DNA of 30,008 nt, from positions 1 to 30,008 of the forward strand of contig DASWVB010000014.1 of NCBI GenBank assembly GCA_036401375.1, given 5' to 3'. Positions within the stretch are counted from its first letter, which is position 1. Every line of letters begins with the position of its first letter. Made by a program: the position numbers and the translations under genes. The DNA is from DASWUZ01 sp036401375. Its GTDB lineage: Bacteria > Acidobacteriota > Terriglobia > Terriglobales > Acidobacteriaceae. The notes below the pieces were generated by a model, which had not been told where the DNA came from, did not search any database, and saw only the letters and a program-made list of their open reading frames with translations. Positions 1 through 7,085 of this stretch are shown piece after piece.

Positions 1-211
1 CCTCGTCATGAGGCTGCTTGTCCAGCACGTCTCCAAGAATGCGGATGATCCTCGGCCCCCTGGTTCTGGGTACGCCTATATGGGAGGCGTAACTCTGCAG
101 ATGAGTTCCCAACGTTGCCTCGACCAAACCTTGCCGTAGCATTAACAACTTAGCGCCGCTTAAATGCAGCGTCGGAGTGTTTTGATCGGATTCGGGCAAA
201 GATACTTTCAT
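1..211 (-). CDS. Partial unrecognised gene running off the left edge
   Basis: An open frame of 70 codons starts at ATG 211-209 and is still open at base 1, so only the N-terminus is visible. The visible protein begins MKVSLPESDQ and ends in a basic stretch (GVPRTRGPRIIRIL) followed by GDVLDKQPHDE. The ATG overlaps the TGA of the upstream frame in an ATGA arrangement, the usual sign of translational coupling, which is the best argument that it is real. Codon use is richer in TTA, TTG, CTA and ATA than the neighbouring genes, which fits acquired or decaying DNA. I recognise no family and see no good ribosome binding site. It could still be a chance open frame. Confidence 0.38.
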   Translation of the reverse strand, partial: MKVSLPESDQNTPTLHLSGAKLLMLRQGLVEATLGTHLQSYASHIGVPRTRGPRIIRILGDVLDKQPHDE

Positions 212-546
212 TCAGCGAAGCTCGAGAAACTCGGTGAAACCCATTTCAGGTATGAAGCGGTACCGCCGTCCGCATCCTTGGGATTGACTACCACAAGAAG
301 CGACTTGGGACCACACCAAAAGCCGCGTCGCCCAGTCGCAAATATTTCGAGTGCGTACAGTTAGTCAGGGCTTCTTCGATCAGAGCCGCTAACTCTTTCC
401 TCGTTTGCTGACGGTCAAATTCTTCCTGCCCATAACGTGCTCATCGTATGCATGTCCTGCGGCGATCCTCAGTGCTACCTTTCGCGCTGCTTCCGTTAGT
501 AGCCCGTCGCCCGAGCACGGTCTCTCTAGTTGGAACAGTCGTTCTC
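208..546 (-). pseudogene. Small gene broken by two frameshifts, family unknown
   Basis: Three protein-like stretches follow one another on the minus strand in three different frames. The first (about 544-432) contains EAARKVALRIAAGHAYDEHV. The second (about 432-362) contains an amphipathic helix-like QEEFDRQQTRKELAALIEEA. The third (about 360-208) contains GPKSLLVVVNPKDADGG and ends at TGA 210-208, overlapping the next ATG. Read together they would make one protein of roughly 110 residues. Each frame is closed by stops near the joins, so the gene is either a pseudogene or carries sequence errors. It begins about 20 bases after the stop of the dehydrogenase gene on the same strand. No family is recognised, and the reconstruction is an inference. 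Confidence 0.33.
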
Positions 547-565
547 ACGGCTACAAGCGCAGGAG

Positions 566-1636
566 CTAATACTTAGGCGACCAGGTCTTGCGCTTCAGTT
601 CGCGGTCGCGGATGTCGAAGGAGAAGACATGATCAAGCGCCTCTTCGGGTTCCGGATACGGCGCCTTGTCCGCGAAGTCGACGGCGGCGTCCAGCTCCTT
701 GTTAAAGTCACCTGAGACTTGTTCCTTCCAGGCGTCGGTAAACAGCCCCTTGCCGGAGAGGTACGTCTCCATACTCTTGATTGGGTCTTTCGACTTCCAG
801 TACTCCACCTCTTCGGCCGGCCGGTACTTTGCGGGGTCGATCTCGGAGTGGCCATACCACCGGTAGGTCTTGCACTCAATCAACGTAGGTCCGCCGCCCT
901 GCCGCGCGCGGGCGATCGCCTCCTGCGCTACCCGATAGACAGCGACTACATCATTGCCGTCGACCGTGATGCCGGGAAAGCCGTAGGATTGCGCCTTGAT
1001 ACTTATGTCCTCGACCTTGGTCTGCAGCTTGACGGTGACTGACTCAGCCCAGAGGTTGTTTTGCACGACATATACGATCGGCAGGTTGTGCACGCCAGCA
1101 AAGTTGAGGGCCTCATGCCAGAATCCGAGCGACGTCGATCCATCGCCCGAAAAGGCCACGGCGATGTTGTCGTTCTTCTTCATCTTGTTGGCCAGGGCGA
1201 CACCCGTCGCAATGTTGAGTTGGGCGGCGATGGTCGATGACGGAGTGATTATGTTCAACGGCGCATATCCGCAGTGCGCGGGCGAGGAGCGGCCCTTGTC
1301 AGGGCTGGTCGACTTCGCATAAAGCTGGGAATACATCGCTGTCAGCGGCGCGCCCTTGATGAAGTTCAGGATGAAGTCGCGGTGCGAGGGTCCGACCGTG
1401 TCCTCCGGCCTGAGGTCGACGCCAACACCGACTGCGGTCGCCTCCTGGCCGATGGCGGCGTAGTAGTTGCCGGTAAACTTGCTTTGTTTGAAGAGGACGC
1501 GCGCCTTCTCCTCGAGCATCCGGCACTTCAGCATCGTCGTGTAAAGCTGCTTCAATTTGTCATCGCTGATCAGCGCACTGCCATTGGTATGCGCGGCAGG
1601 AGTCGAGACAGCCTGTTCCTTGACCTTGGTCGCCAT
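566..1636 (-). CDS. pdhA: Thiamine-diphosphate 2-oxoacid dehydrogenase E1 component, alpha subunit (pyruvate dehydrogenase type)
   Basis: The predicted 356-residue protein is a typical E1-alpha. With an E1-beta partner it would decarboxylate pyruvate or a branched-chain 2-oxoacid on thiamine diphosphate and pass the acyl group to the E2 lipoyl domain. The thiamine-binding motif starts with GDGSTS at residues 164-169 and closes with the NN of VVQNN about 28 residues later. YYAAIGQEATAVG, the SHRD segment and the late RWYGHSEIDP are also family hallmarks. The frame stays open upstream to 2101, but homology begins at the ATG at 1636, which is preceded by AGAGGA and a TACAAT -10 candidate. No E1-beta, E2 or E3 gene is in the window, so pyruvate versus branched-chain substrate cannot be settled. 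The gene follows argJ after about 320 bases. Confidence 0.9.
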   Translation of the reverse strand: MATKVKEQAVSTPAAHTNGSALISDDKLKQLYTTMLKCRMLEEKARVLFKQSKFTGNYYAAIGQEATAVGVGVDLRPEDTVGPSHRDFILNFIKGAPLTAMYSQLYAKSTSPDKGRSSPAHCGYAPLNIITPSSTIAAQLNIATGVALANKMKKNDNIAVAFSGDGSTSLGFWHEALNFAGVHNLPIVYVVQNNLWAESVTVKLQTKVEDISIKAQSYGFPGITVDGNDVVAVYRVAQEAIARARQGGGPTLIECKTYRWYGHSEIDPAKYRPAEEVEYWKSKDPIKSMETYLSGKGLFTDAWKEQVSGDFNKELDAAVDFADKAPYPEPEEALDHVFSFDIRDRELKRKTWSPKY

Positions 1637-1665
1637 ATTGTTCCGATGATTCCTCTGACTGTGCA

Positions 1666-1671
1666 ATTGTA
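1666..1671 (-). promoter_or_regulatory. Candidate -10 box for the E1-alpha gene
   Basis: On the minus strand TACAAT (five of six matches to TATAAT) lies about 30 bases upstream of the ATG at 1636, giving a short leader of about 23 bases. The -35 region is poor (TTTTAC with an 18-base spacer), so this is a sequence-pattern call only. Confidence 0.35.
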
Positions 1672-1787
1672 ACCCAGCGTTCCAGAGGGGTAAAACGCAC
1701 TGTTTGCAACGGTTTCGGAATGTCGCCAGCGATGCCGGTAGGCCTCCGGCGAGGAAGTCACGGCGACGCGATCTGCGATCCCGATTT

Positions 1788-1815
1788 TGCACAGGAATGT
1801 GAATAAGCCTGTGCA
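1788..1815. repeat. Inverted repeat in the argJ to E1-alpha gap
   Basis: TGCACAGG (1788-1795) and its exact reverse complement CCTGTGCA (1808-1815) flank a 12-base spacer. Neither strand has a T-run after the arms, so it is not a standard terminator. It could be an operator or a stabilising hairpin. The rest of the 1637-1958 gap shows no gene. Confidence 0.4.
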
Positions 1816-1958
1816 TTCCGGGGCTGAGGAACGGGGAAACCGTACGAACGACGCGGCTTGGAACTATCTGCACTGATTCTGATGCGCTTAGATCCCGGCA
1901 TACTTCTTGTCTTGCCGAATGGTCGACAGCCGGGATCATGCCCGGTGACCAGCCGAGA

Positions 1959-3212
1959 TCATGTGGAGTAGTCAGCGTTGATATGGACGTACTCGACAGT
2001 GAGGTCCGTGGTCCAGAAGCGGCAGCTTCCTGGTCCCCGGCCGACCACGATGCGAACCGTGAACTCCCGCTGCTTGAGATATTCGTGGGCCCGTTCTTCA
2101 TCGAGTCCGGGCGCCCGCGTGCCTTCGGCGCAGATAGCCTGGTCTCCGAACCATACGGAGATGAGGGCCGGATCGACCTCGATTCCGCAGGAACCTACTG
2201 CTGCAAGCAGGCGGCCCCAGTTCGGATCGGCGCCGGCCCACGCGGTCTTGACCAAGGCGGAATGGGCCACCGCTTTCGCGACACGCAGCGCAGCGGAGTC
2301 GTCCGGCGCGCCCTCAATACTCAGCTCGACGACGTGTGTGACGCCCTCGCCATCATGCAGAATCTGCATTGCCAGTGACTTGCAGACTCCCTCCAGAGCG
2401 CTCCGGAAGCTCTCGTTGTTGTGCCTGATCTGGACGCCGCTCGCGCCCGACGCTAGCAGCAGTACGGTGTCGTTGGTAGACGTGTCGCCATCGATCGAGA
2501 TGCGGTTAAAGGTACGATCAGCGACTGCTCCCAGCAGCGGCGAGAGCTCGACGGCCTCTGCGACCGCATCCGTAAAGAGGTAGACGAGCATGGTCGCATG
2601 CGGCACGAGTTGAGGATGAATCATTCCCGCCCCTTTGCACGCGCCCAGCAGCCCAACCTGCTTACCTGCGATTTCCGCGGTGGCGAATGCCATCTTGGCT
2701 CGCGTATCAGTGGTCAGAATCGCCTCGGCAAACCGGCGGAAGTGGGCGGACGTGTCCCCCAGTTCCTTCATCGCCGCAGGAAGTGCAGCAATCAGTTTTT
2801 CTCCGGGCAGAGGAATCCCGATGATCCCTGTTGACGAGGGGAAGACCTCGTTCGTTTGACAGCCGATCAGAGCTCCAGCGGCTGCGCAGATTTGCTGGCA
2901 GATCTCCAGCCCGGCGGTCCCCGTCGCACAGTTCGCGTTGCCGGAGTTTACGACGATTGCGCGCACCCGGCCCTCGCTGCGCAGCAGGTGCCGGCCTCCG
3001 ACGATCACCGGCGCCGCGACGACCCGGTTGCCCGTGAACATGGCTGCGGCAGTCGTACCTTCGGCGGCGATGACGAGCGCCAGGTCAGGGCGGCCACTCG
3101 CTTTGATGCCTGCAGTGCCTGCTCCAAAGCGAAAGCCGCGAGGAACCGCGTCGCCGGGGATGGATTGCGCAGTAATGGAGTGGTCCAGGGGTGCAGAAGA
3201 AGGGGGTTTCAT
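1959..3212 (-). CDS. argJ: Bifunctional ornithine acetyltransferase / N-acetylglutamate synthase
   Basis: ArgJ moves the acetyl group from N-acetylornithine to glutamate in arginine biosynthesis; some forms also use acetyl-CoA. The 417-residue protein has the family signatures in order: VVNSGNANCATG, the self-cleavage region KGAGMIHP...ATML with the conserved Thr at residue 207, SIDGDTSTNDT, DPNWGR, and a C-terminus close to the usual EYVHINADYST. Cleavage before Thr207 would give the two subunits, as is known for the family. A GTG at 3218 is also in frame, but AAGG sits 7 bases before the ATG at 3212 and directly against the GTG, which favours the ATG. No other arg genes are adjacent. Only about 25 bases separate it from the divergent ABC gene. 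Confidence 0.95.
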   Translation of the reverse strand: MKPPSSAPLDHSITAQSIPGDAVPRGFRFGAGTAGIKASGRPDLALVIAAEGTTAAAMFTGNRVVAAPVIVGGRHLLRSEGRVRAIVVNSGNANCATGTAGLEICQQICAAAGALIGCQTNEVFPSSTGIIGIPLPGEKLIAALPAAMKELGDTSAHFRRFAEAILTTDTRAKMAFATAEIAGKQVGLLGACKGAGMIHPQLVPHATMLVYLFTDAVAEAVELSPLLGAVADRTFNRISIDGDTSTNDTVLLLASGASGVQIRHNNESFRSALEGVCKSLAMQILHDGEGVTHVVELSIEGAPDDSAALRVAKAVAHSALVKTAWAGADPNWGRLLAAVGSCGIEVDPALISVWFGDQAICAEGTRAPGLDEERAHEYLKQREFTVRIVVGRGPGSCRFWTTDLTVEYVHINADYST

Positions 3213-3237
3213 TGCCACGCCTTACTCTATTAGAGAG

Positions 3238-4131
3238 ATGAAGAGCGAGCAACCAGGACAAAACAGCGGTACTCGAGTGGCAACGCCTGCTGCGGTCGCA
3301 GCCAGCGATGCCTCAGCCAGCAGGCCAGTGCTCGCCGAGGGCGAGCCGGAGGATGGCAGGGCATTCCTGCGGATGGAACATGTTGACGTAGCGCGTGGTG
3401 AAGCGGTCATGCTCCAGGACATCAATCTGAGCATCGATGCCGGGGAACATGTCGCCATTCTCGGGCCGAACGGCTGTGGCAAGTCGACGCTGATCAAAGC
3501 GATTACAGCGGAGTGCTACCCGATCGCGCAGCCCGGGAGCACGATGCGGCTTTTCGGGCGCGCCCGCTGGGATGTATCCCAGCTGCGCAGGCACCTTGGC
3601 GTTGTATCGGCCGACCTGCCTGGCGAGCGCACCCCCGTGACGCGCGGCCTCGAAGCGGTAGTAGCCGGCTACTTCTCCGCATCCATGTTGTGGCCGAATC
3701 TCCTAGTCACCGACCAGATGTGGGCCACGGCCGGGCAGGCCCTCGAGCGCATGAACGCCGGACACCTGGCGGGCAAGCCAGTGGGCGAAATGTCGGCCGG
3801 CGAGCAGCGGCGAGTGATGATAGCCCGGGCGCTGGTTCACCAGCCTCGCGTGCTGCTGCTCGATGAGCCGAGTAACGCCCTGGACCTGGCGGCCCAGCGC
3901 GAACTTCGGCAATCTCTGCGCGGCGTAGCAAGACAGGGTACCGGGATCGTGATGGTCACGCATCATCTCGCCGATATCCTGCCGGAAGTCGATCGCATGA
4001 TCCTGATGAAGCAGGGGCGCATCTTTGCCGATGGGCGTAAAAGCGACCTGATCAAACCTGCGGTGCTGCGGCAGCTCTTCGGGGTGCCGCTCGAGCTCGT
4101 TGAGCGGGATGGCTTCTGGCATTCGTGGTAA
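3238..4131 (+). CDS. ABC transporter ATP-binding protein without a local permease
   Basis: This is a single nucleotide-binding domain of 297 residues. Walker A is GPNGCGKST at residues 76-84, the signature is SAGEQRR at 186-192 (a variant of the usual SGGQ), Walker B is LLLDEP with D209-E210, and the H-loop His is residue 242 (VTHH). The layout and the C-terminal extension resemble ATPases of the iron/molybdate uptake group, but the substrate cannot be read from this gene. No permease or binding protein is nearby, so it may work with subunits encoded elsewhere. The start is uncertain: ATG 3238 follows a GAGAG stretch but gives a low-complexity N-terminus, and ATG 3373 (residue 46) directly begins the conserved domain. 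Confidence 0.88.
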   Translation: MKSEQPGQNSGTRVATPAAVAASDASASRPVLAEGEPEDGRAFLRMEHVDVARGEAVMLQDINLSIDAGEHVAILGPNGCGKSTLIKAITAECYPIAQPGSTMRLFGRARWDVSQLRRHLGVVSADLPGERTPVTRGLEAVVAGYFSASMLWPNLLVTDQMWATAGQALERMNAGHLAGKPVGEMSAGEQRRVMIARALVHQPRVLLLDEPSNALDLAAQRELRQSLRGVARQGTGIVMVTHHLADILPEVDRMILMKQGRIFADGRKSDLIKPAVLRQLFGVPLELVERDGFWHSW

Positions 4132-4185
4132 ACGCACCGCAGCCATTGCTACCCTGAGGAAGCAGGAGCATGATGGTGGAGCGCC

Positions 4186-4857
4186 GTGCCCGATAATGCG
4201 ATCCAAACCGAGAAGAAGATCGAGCGCGAGATAGAGCCACGCTGGCCGGCGGTCGTGGCCCTGTTTGCAGTGGCGGGTCTTCGACTGGCGTTGCCTGAAT
4301 CACTCTCTGTCGGCCCTCGCTGGCTGCTGCTGGCGGTCGTGGGAGTGCTCATTGTCCCGACGATCCTGGCGCGGCGGCGCAATGACAAACTCAACCAGGT
4401 ACTCGGCTACGTCGTCATAGTGGTGGTGACCCTTGATATGACCTGGTCGCTTGGCCTGCTCGTCACCGCGCTGCCCGAGCACAAAGAGACGCCGCTGCAG
4501 CTTCTGCGCTCCGCATCGGCGCTATGGGTGACAAACATCCTCGTCTTCGCGTCATGGTACTGGCGGCTCGATGCAGGCGGCCCGCATGCGCGCGAGCAAC
4601 GCGGGGTTCATACCGATGGGGCTTTCCTCTTCCCCCAGATGACCCTTGATTCGCAGGCCAAGCGGCAGATGGGGGAGGAGTGCTGGAATCCGGGCTTCGT
4701 CGACTACCTGTTCATAGCGTTCAACACGAGCACCGCGTTTTCGCCAACGGACTGCCCCGTGCTCACCCGCTGGGCCAAGCTGATGATGATGGTGCAGTCG
4801 CTGATCTCGCTTGCCGCAGTGGTGCTGCTCGCTGCTCGCGCGGTGAACATTCTCTAA
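4186..4857 (+). CDS. Multi-pass inner-membrane protein, DUF1345-like
   Basis: The 223-residue protein has an acidic/basic N-terminal tail and about six hydrophobic segments, near residues 20-36, 43-60, 70-93, 107-122, 172-185 and 196-217. The last pair encloses FNTSTAFSPTD followed by a basic TRWAK, a layout that recalls the C-terminus of DUF1345 membrane proteins (FxxGxTxQxSD). I make that link from memory of the pattern, not from a search. GTG at 4186 is the chosen start because GGTGGA lies five bases upstream. It follows the ABC ATPase after 54 bases on the same strand, so co-transcription is plausible, but nothing in the protein shows that it is the missing permease. Confidence 0.7.
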   Translation: MPDNAIQTEKKIEREIEPRWPAVVALFAVAGLRLALPESLSVGPRWLLLAVVGVLIVPTILARRRNDKLNQVLGYVVIVVVTLDMTWSLGLLVTALPEHKETPLQLLRSASALWVTNILVFASWYWRLDAGGPHAREQRGVHTDGAFLFPQMTLDSQAKRQMGEECWNPGFVDYLFIAFNTSTAFSPTDCPVLTRWAKLMMMVQSLISLAAVVLLAARAVNIL

Positions 4858-4963
4858 GAGCGGGCGGCCTTGATCTTAGTGAATGCCCAGGTTCCAGGTC
4901 GCCCTTCCGGAGCAAACAAAGCAATGACCAGCGTGCCCTTTTTGATAGCGCGAGAAGCCTCAC

Positions 4964-4990
4964 TTGACCTGCGGACCGCTCCGTTTTAAT
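4964..4990 (+). promoter_or_regulatory. Candidate promoter for a small transcript
   Basis: TTGACC (4964-4969, five of six) is followed after 15 bases by TTTAAT (4985-4990, five of six). The spacer is two bases shorter than ideal. Transcription would start near 4997, just before the strong ribosome binding site at 5006-5013. The preceding stretch 4858-4963 holds nothing I can support. Confidence 0.4.
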
Positions 4991-4992
4991 CT

Positions 4993-5012
4993 CTCCTTAC
5001 ACGGGAAAGGAG
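4993..5012 (+). promoter_or_regulatory. Hairpin that could sequester a strong Shine-Dalgarno site
   Basis: CTCCTT (4993-4998) can pair with AAGGAG (5007-5012), inside the near-perfect Shine-Dalgarno run AAAGGAGG at 5006-5013, leaving an eight-base loop. Pairing would hide the ribosome binding site of the short ORF that follows. The hairpin is short and its stability is not computed. Confidence 0.35.
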
Positions 5013-5025
5013 GATGATCCAGCCT

Positions 5026-5082
5026 ATGAATATTGACTGTAATAGTTGTGGCAGTTCAGCACGTGAGGTGACTGAGGCTTAA
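5026..5082 (+). CDS. Possible 18-residue Cys-containing peptide ORF
   Basis: ATG 5026 opens an 18-codon frame (MNIDCNSCGSSAREVTEA) that ends at TAA 5080-5082. A CxxCG pair is visible. The AAAGGAGG site lies 12 bases upstream, which is longer than ideal; an in-frame ATG at 5014 touches the site and is probably unusable. The TAA is itself the first part of the TAAGGC/GCCTTA hairpin (5080-5096). The ORF could be a small protein, a leader peptide or an accident within a non-coding RNA. I recognise no family. Confidence 0.28.
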   Translation: MNIDCNSCGSSAREVTEA

Positions 5083-5188
5083 GGCATCGCGCCTTAGTCC
5101 TGGCGATTTAGCACTCCACTCGCCGAGGCCCACTTCTTCAATGAAGCGCGCTGCCTCAGGTCAAACCAAACAGCTCACCGGCGCCCTA

Positions 5189-5228
5189 AGGCCCGCCGCC
5201 AGCAATGGCAGCGGGCCTTTCGCTTTTT
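5189..5228 (+). terminator. Rho-independent terminator
   Basis: GGCCCGCCGCC and GGCAGCGGGCC form an 11-base-pair stem with one G-U pair around the loop AGCAAT, followed by TTTCGCTTTTT. It ends the small transcript. On the other strand it could also back up termination of the endonuclease gene. Confidence 0.7.
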
Positions 5229-5270
5229 GCGGGAGCTGGTTTTATCTATCAAGGTGAGGAAGGTGCTCCT

Positions 5271-5307
5271 CGCGGAAGCGCGACTTCTGCGCCGCCTGAT
5301 TTTTTTT
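5271..5307 (+). terminator. Weak hairpin followed by eight T residues
   Basis: CGCGGAAG (5271-5278) and CTTCTGCG (5284-5291) pair around CGCGA, with one G-U pair. The run of eight T (5300-5307) begins eight bases after the stem, farther than in a typical terminator. It marks the left margin of the A/T-richer island. Confidence 0.28.
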
Positions 5308-5319
5308 AATTCCTGGTGG

Positions 5320-6147
5320 TTATGTCAGGTGGATGGCTTTCCATCTCGCCTGATCTGACAGCCACCTCATGAGTTCACTTTGTTCTGGCGGACTACCTTC
5401 CCTTAGAGCATTCACAACATCTTCCCAGTTGGTGTGCAAGATCTTTGGCGGCAGCATCACGTAGCCGCCTTGGGCCTGCTTAGCGAACGTGTAAACAAGC
5501 CACGTGATTTCAGCGTTACCAACACTCGTCTCGGTCATGGCTGGCAAGGTAGCGAAAAGGGTGCTGTCGATAGCGACAAAAAACCGCTTGCCCCAGCGTC
5601 GAAAAATCGGAACTTTAAGTGCAAGTTGCGGCATCAGTCGCTTCTGAGCCGATGATCGGAAATCAGGACGCCGTCGATCCTCCACACTTAGTTCGCCCGT
5701 TCGCAAGTAGTGCTTGAATGCGGGACGCGTGGTGAGACCCGAGATATACACAGACTGAACCTCCAACGCCGCGAAGTTCACCGCTCTGTCGTGCTCATCC
5801 AACTGAGCAAGCAAGAAGTCCACTTTTCCAATCTTTTTCTTCTTTTGAGATGCTGTAGCCGGTATTTCAAGCAGTTTAAACTCTGGGACAGCAATCACAC
5901 GTTGCCCTCGACCGAACGCTACCAGCCCTGCATCGCTAAATAACCTTCCTCCTTGCAGGAACCTGACCGGGCAAATGACTGTTGCGGTCTCTCCATCGGA
6001 TAAACTGCACGTTCCAAGTGGATCGGTGATCCCCTGTTTGGTACAGGCGCTCTGCCGGAAGGGGCAATGGGCACGCTTCCTCTCCTTCGAATCGAGGGAT
6101 AAAGAGGTATCATTACCGAAGACCTCGCTTATTTTGAGCAGAGCCAT
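5320..6147 (-). CDS. NotI-family type II restriction endonuclease
   Basis: The 275-residue protein matches the NotI endonuclease family pattern. The N-terminus has SEVFG and then four cysteines in the order CPF (C28), CTK (C35), CS (C47) and CPxRF (C59), the set that binds a metal in NotI. The catalytic core follows as D110 in IGKVDFLLAQLD and E129-V-Q131 in the segment LEVQSV, equivalent to the D...ExQ active site known for this family. The start at ATG 6147 is fixed by a strong GGGAGGAGGG site (6156-6165 on the plus strand) eight bases upstream, although the frame stays open to 6732 antisense to the methyltransferase. It is back to back with a DNA methyltransferase. A/T-rich codons unlike the flanking genes suggest horizontal transfer. 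The recognition sequence is unknown and need not be that of NotI. Confidence 0.85.
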   Translation of the reverse strand: MALLKISEVFGNDTSLSLDSKERKRAHCPFRQSACTKQGITDPLGTCSLSDGETATVICPVRFLQGGRLFSDAGLVAFGRGQRVIAVPEFKLLEIPATASQKKKKIGKVDFLLAQLDEHDRAVNFAALEVQSVYISGLTTRPAFKHYLRTGELSVEDRRRPDFRSSAQKRLMPQLALKVPIFRRWGKRFFVAIDSTLFATLPAMTETSVGNAEITWLVYTFAKQAQGGYVMLPPKILHTNWEDVVNALREGSPPEQSELMRWLSDQARWKAIHLT

Positions 6148-6199
6148 GCAGACAACCCTCCTCCCGCAAGCCAGTGTTCTGAAAGTTCGCGCTATAGAG

Positions 6200-7027
6200 A
6201 TGAGAGCAATTGTAAATGTTGCTTCGGTGCGACACGTCTCGCCTTTTCGATATCCAGGAGGAAAAACTTGGCTGGTGCCAAGGGTGTTGCATTGGTTGAG
6301 GGGCTTCAAAAAGCGTCCGGAGTTTCTCGTCGATCCCTTCTTTGGTGGCGGCAGCGTTCCGCTAACAGCACTTGTCGAAGGCTTGGTTGAACGGATTGTT
6401 GTCTCAGAGATCGACGAGGATGTAGCTGCAGTTTGGATTTGCGCTTTCGGGGAAGATAATGCACAGCTTTGCCGGCGCATTCTCGAGTTCAAGATGGATA
6501 GAGAAAATGTGGTCGAAGAATTGACGAGGCAGACAGAAGGGACAACCGCTAGGGCCTTCAAGACAATCCTGAGGAACCGGACATTCAGAGGGGGTATCCT
6601 CGCATCGGGTGCGAGTCTTATGAACGTGGGAGAAAACGGCAGAGGTGTGGCATCACGTTGGTATCCAGAGACCCTCGTCCGGCGTCTCAAGCTACTGGCT
6701 GAGTTCCGTGCAAAAGTGGATTTTTCGCACATAGACGGCTTCGATCTAATAGGCCATTGGTCGGCTGACTCTGCTGCCGCGTTCTTTTTGGACCCCCCTT
6801 ACACTATTGGCAGTGGGGCTGGGAAAAGACTTTATCGACATAGCGAACTAGATCATGAAAGGCTTTTTCGAATGATGAGCACCGCCGACGCGCCTTTCAT
6901 GATGACCTACGATGAATCCCCAGAAGTGATGGAATTGGCCGAAAGACACGGCTTTGATTTAGAGCGAGTTCCGATGAAGAACACACACCACGACTGCAAA
7001 TGTGAGTTGATCATTAGACCCTCCTGA
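6200..7027 (+). CDS. D12-class (Dam-like) N6-adenine DNA methyltransferase
   Basis: The 275-residue protein has the order of the alpha-group amino-methyltransferases: motif X PFRYPGGK at residues 15-22, the AdoMet-binding DPFFGGGS at 45-52, an acidic SEIDED stretch at 69-74, and the catalytic DPPY at 198-201. The DPPY form is normal for N6-adenine methylation. It is divergently paired with the NotI-family endonuclease and is the obvious protective partner. Two starts are possible. ATG 6200 places 14 residues before PFRYPGGK, as is usual. ATG 6146 would add 18 residues and share bases with the endonuclease start codon. Neither has a strong ribosome binding site. Codons are A/T-rich compared with the ribosomal genes that follow. 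Confidence 0.88.
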   Translation: MRAIVNVASVRHVSPFRYPGGKTWLVPRVLHWLRGFKKRPEFLVDPFFGGGSVPLTALVEGLVERIVVSEIDEDVAAVWICAFGEDNAQLCRRILEFKMDRENVVEELTRQTEGTTARAFKTILRNRTFRGGILASGASLMNVGENGRGVASRWYPETLVRRLKLLAEFRAKVDFSHIDGFDLIGHWSADSAAAFFLDPPYTIGSGAGKRLYRHSELDHERLFRMMSTADAPFMMTYDESPEVMELAERHGFDLERVPMKNTHHDCKCELIIRPS

Positions 7028-7085
7028 TGTTGGGGGCGTTAGCGCCATCAACCTGTTGCCGTGCCTTGCGCGCCTCGTCCGGGCG

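Larger units (their letters stand above)
4997..5228 (+). ncRNA. Putative small structured transcript of about 230 bases
   Basis: A promoter candidate, a strong ribosome binding site, a six-base-pair hairpin (TAAGGC 5080-5085 with GCCTTA 5091-5096) and a terminator at 5189-5228 delimit a short unit with no ordinary gene and no downstream gene on this strand. It could be a small RNA, a small-protein mRNA or both. The boundaries are inferred from the flanking signals. Confidence 0.33.

Noticed and set aside
1637..2101. N-terminal extension of the E1-alpha frame
   Set aside because: It is Ser/Arg-rich, unlike E1-alpha, and overlaps the end of argJ; the family starts at the ATG at 1636.
5141..5257. 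38-codon frame starting MKRAASGQ
   Set aside because: It passes straight through the terminator hairpin and has no ribosome binding site.
6148..6732. Upstream extension of the endonuclease frame, antisense to the methylase
   Set aside because: Homology and a strong ribosome binding site begin at 6147, and the extension lies wholly within the methylase coding sequence.
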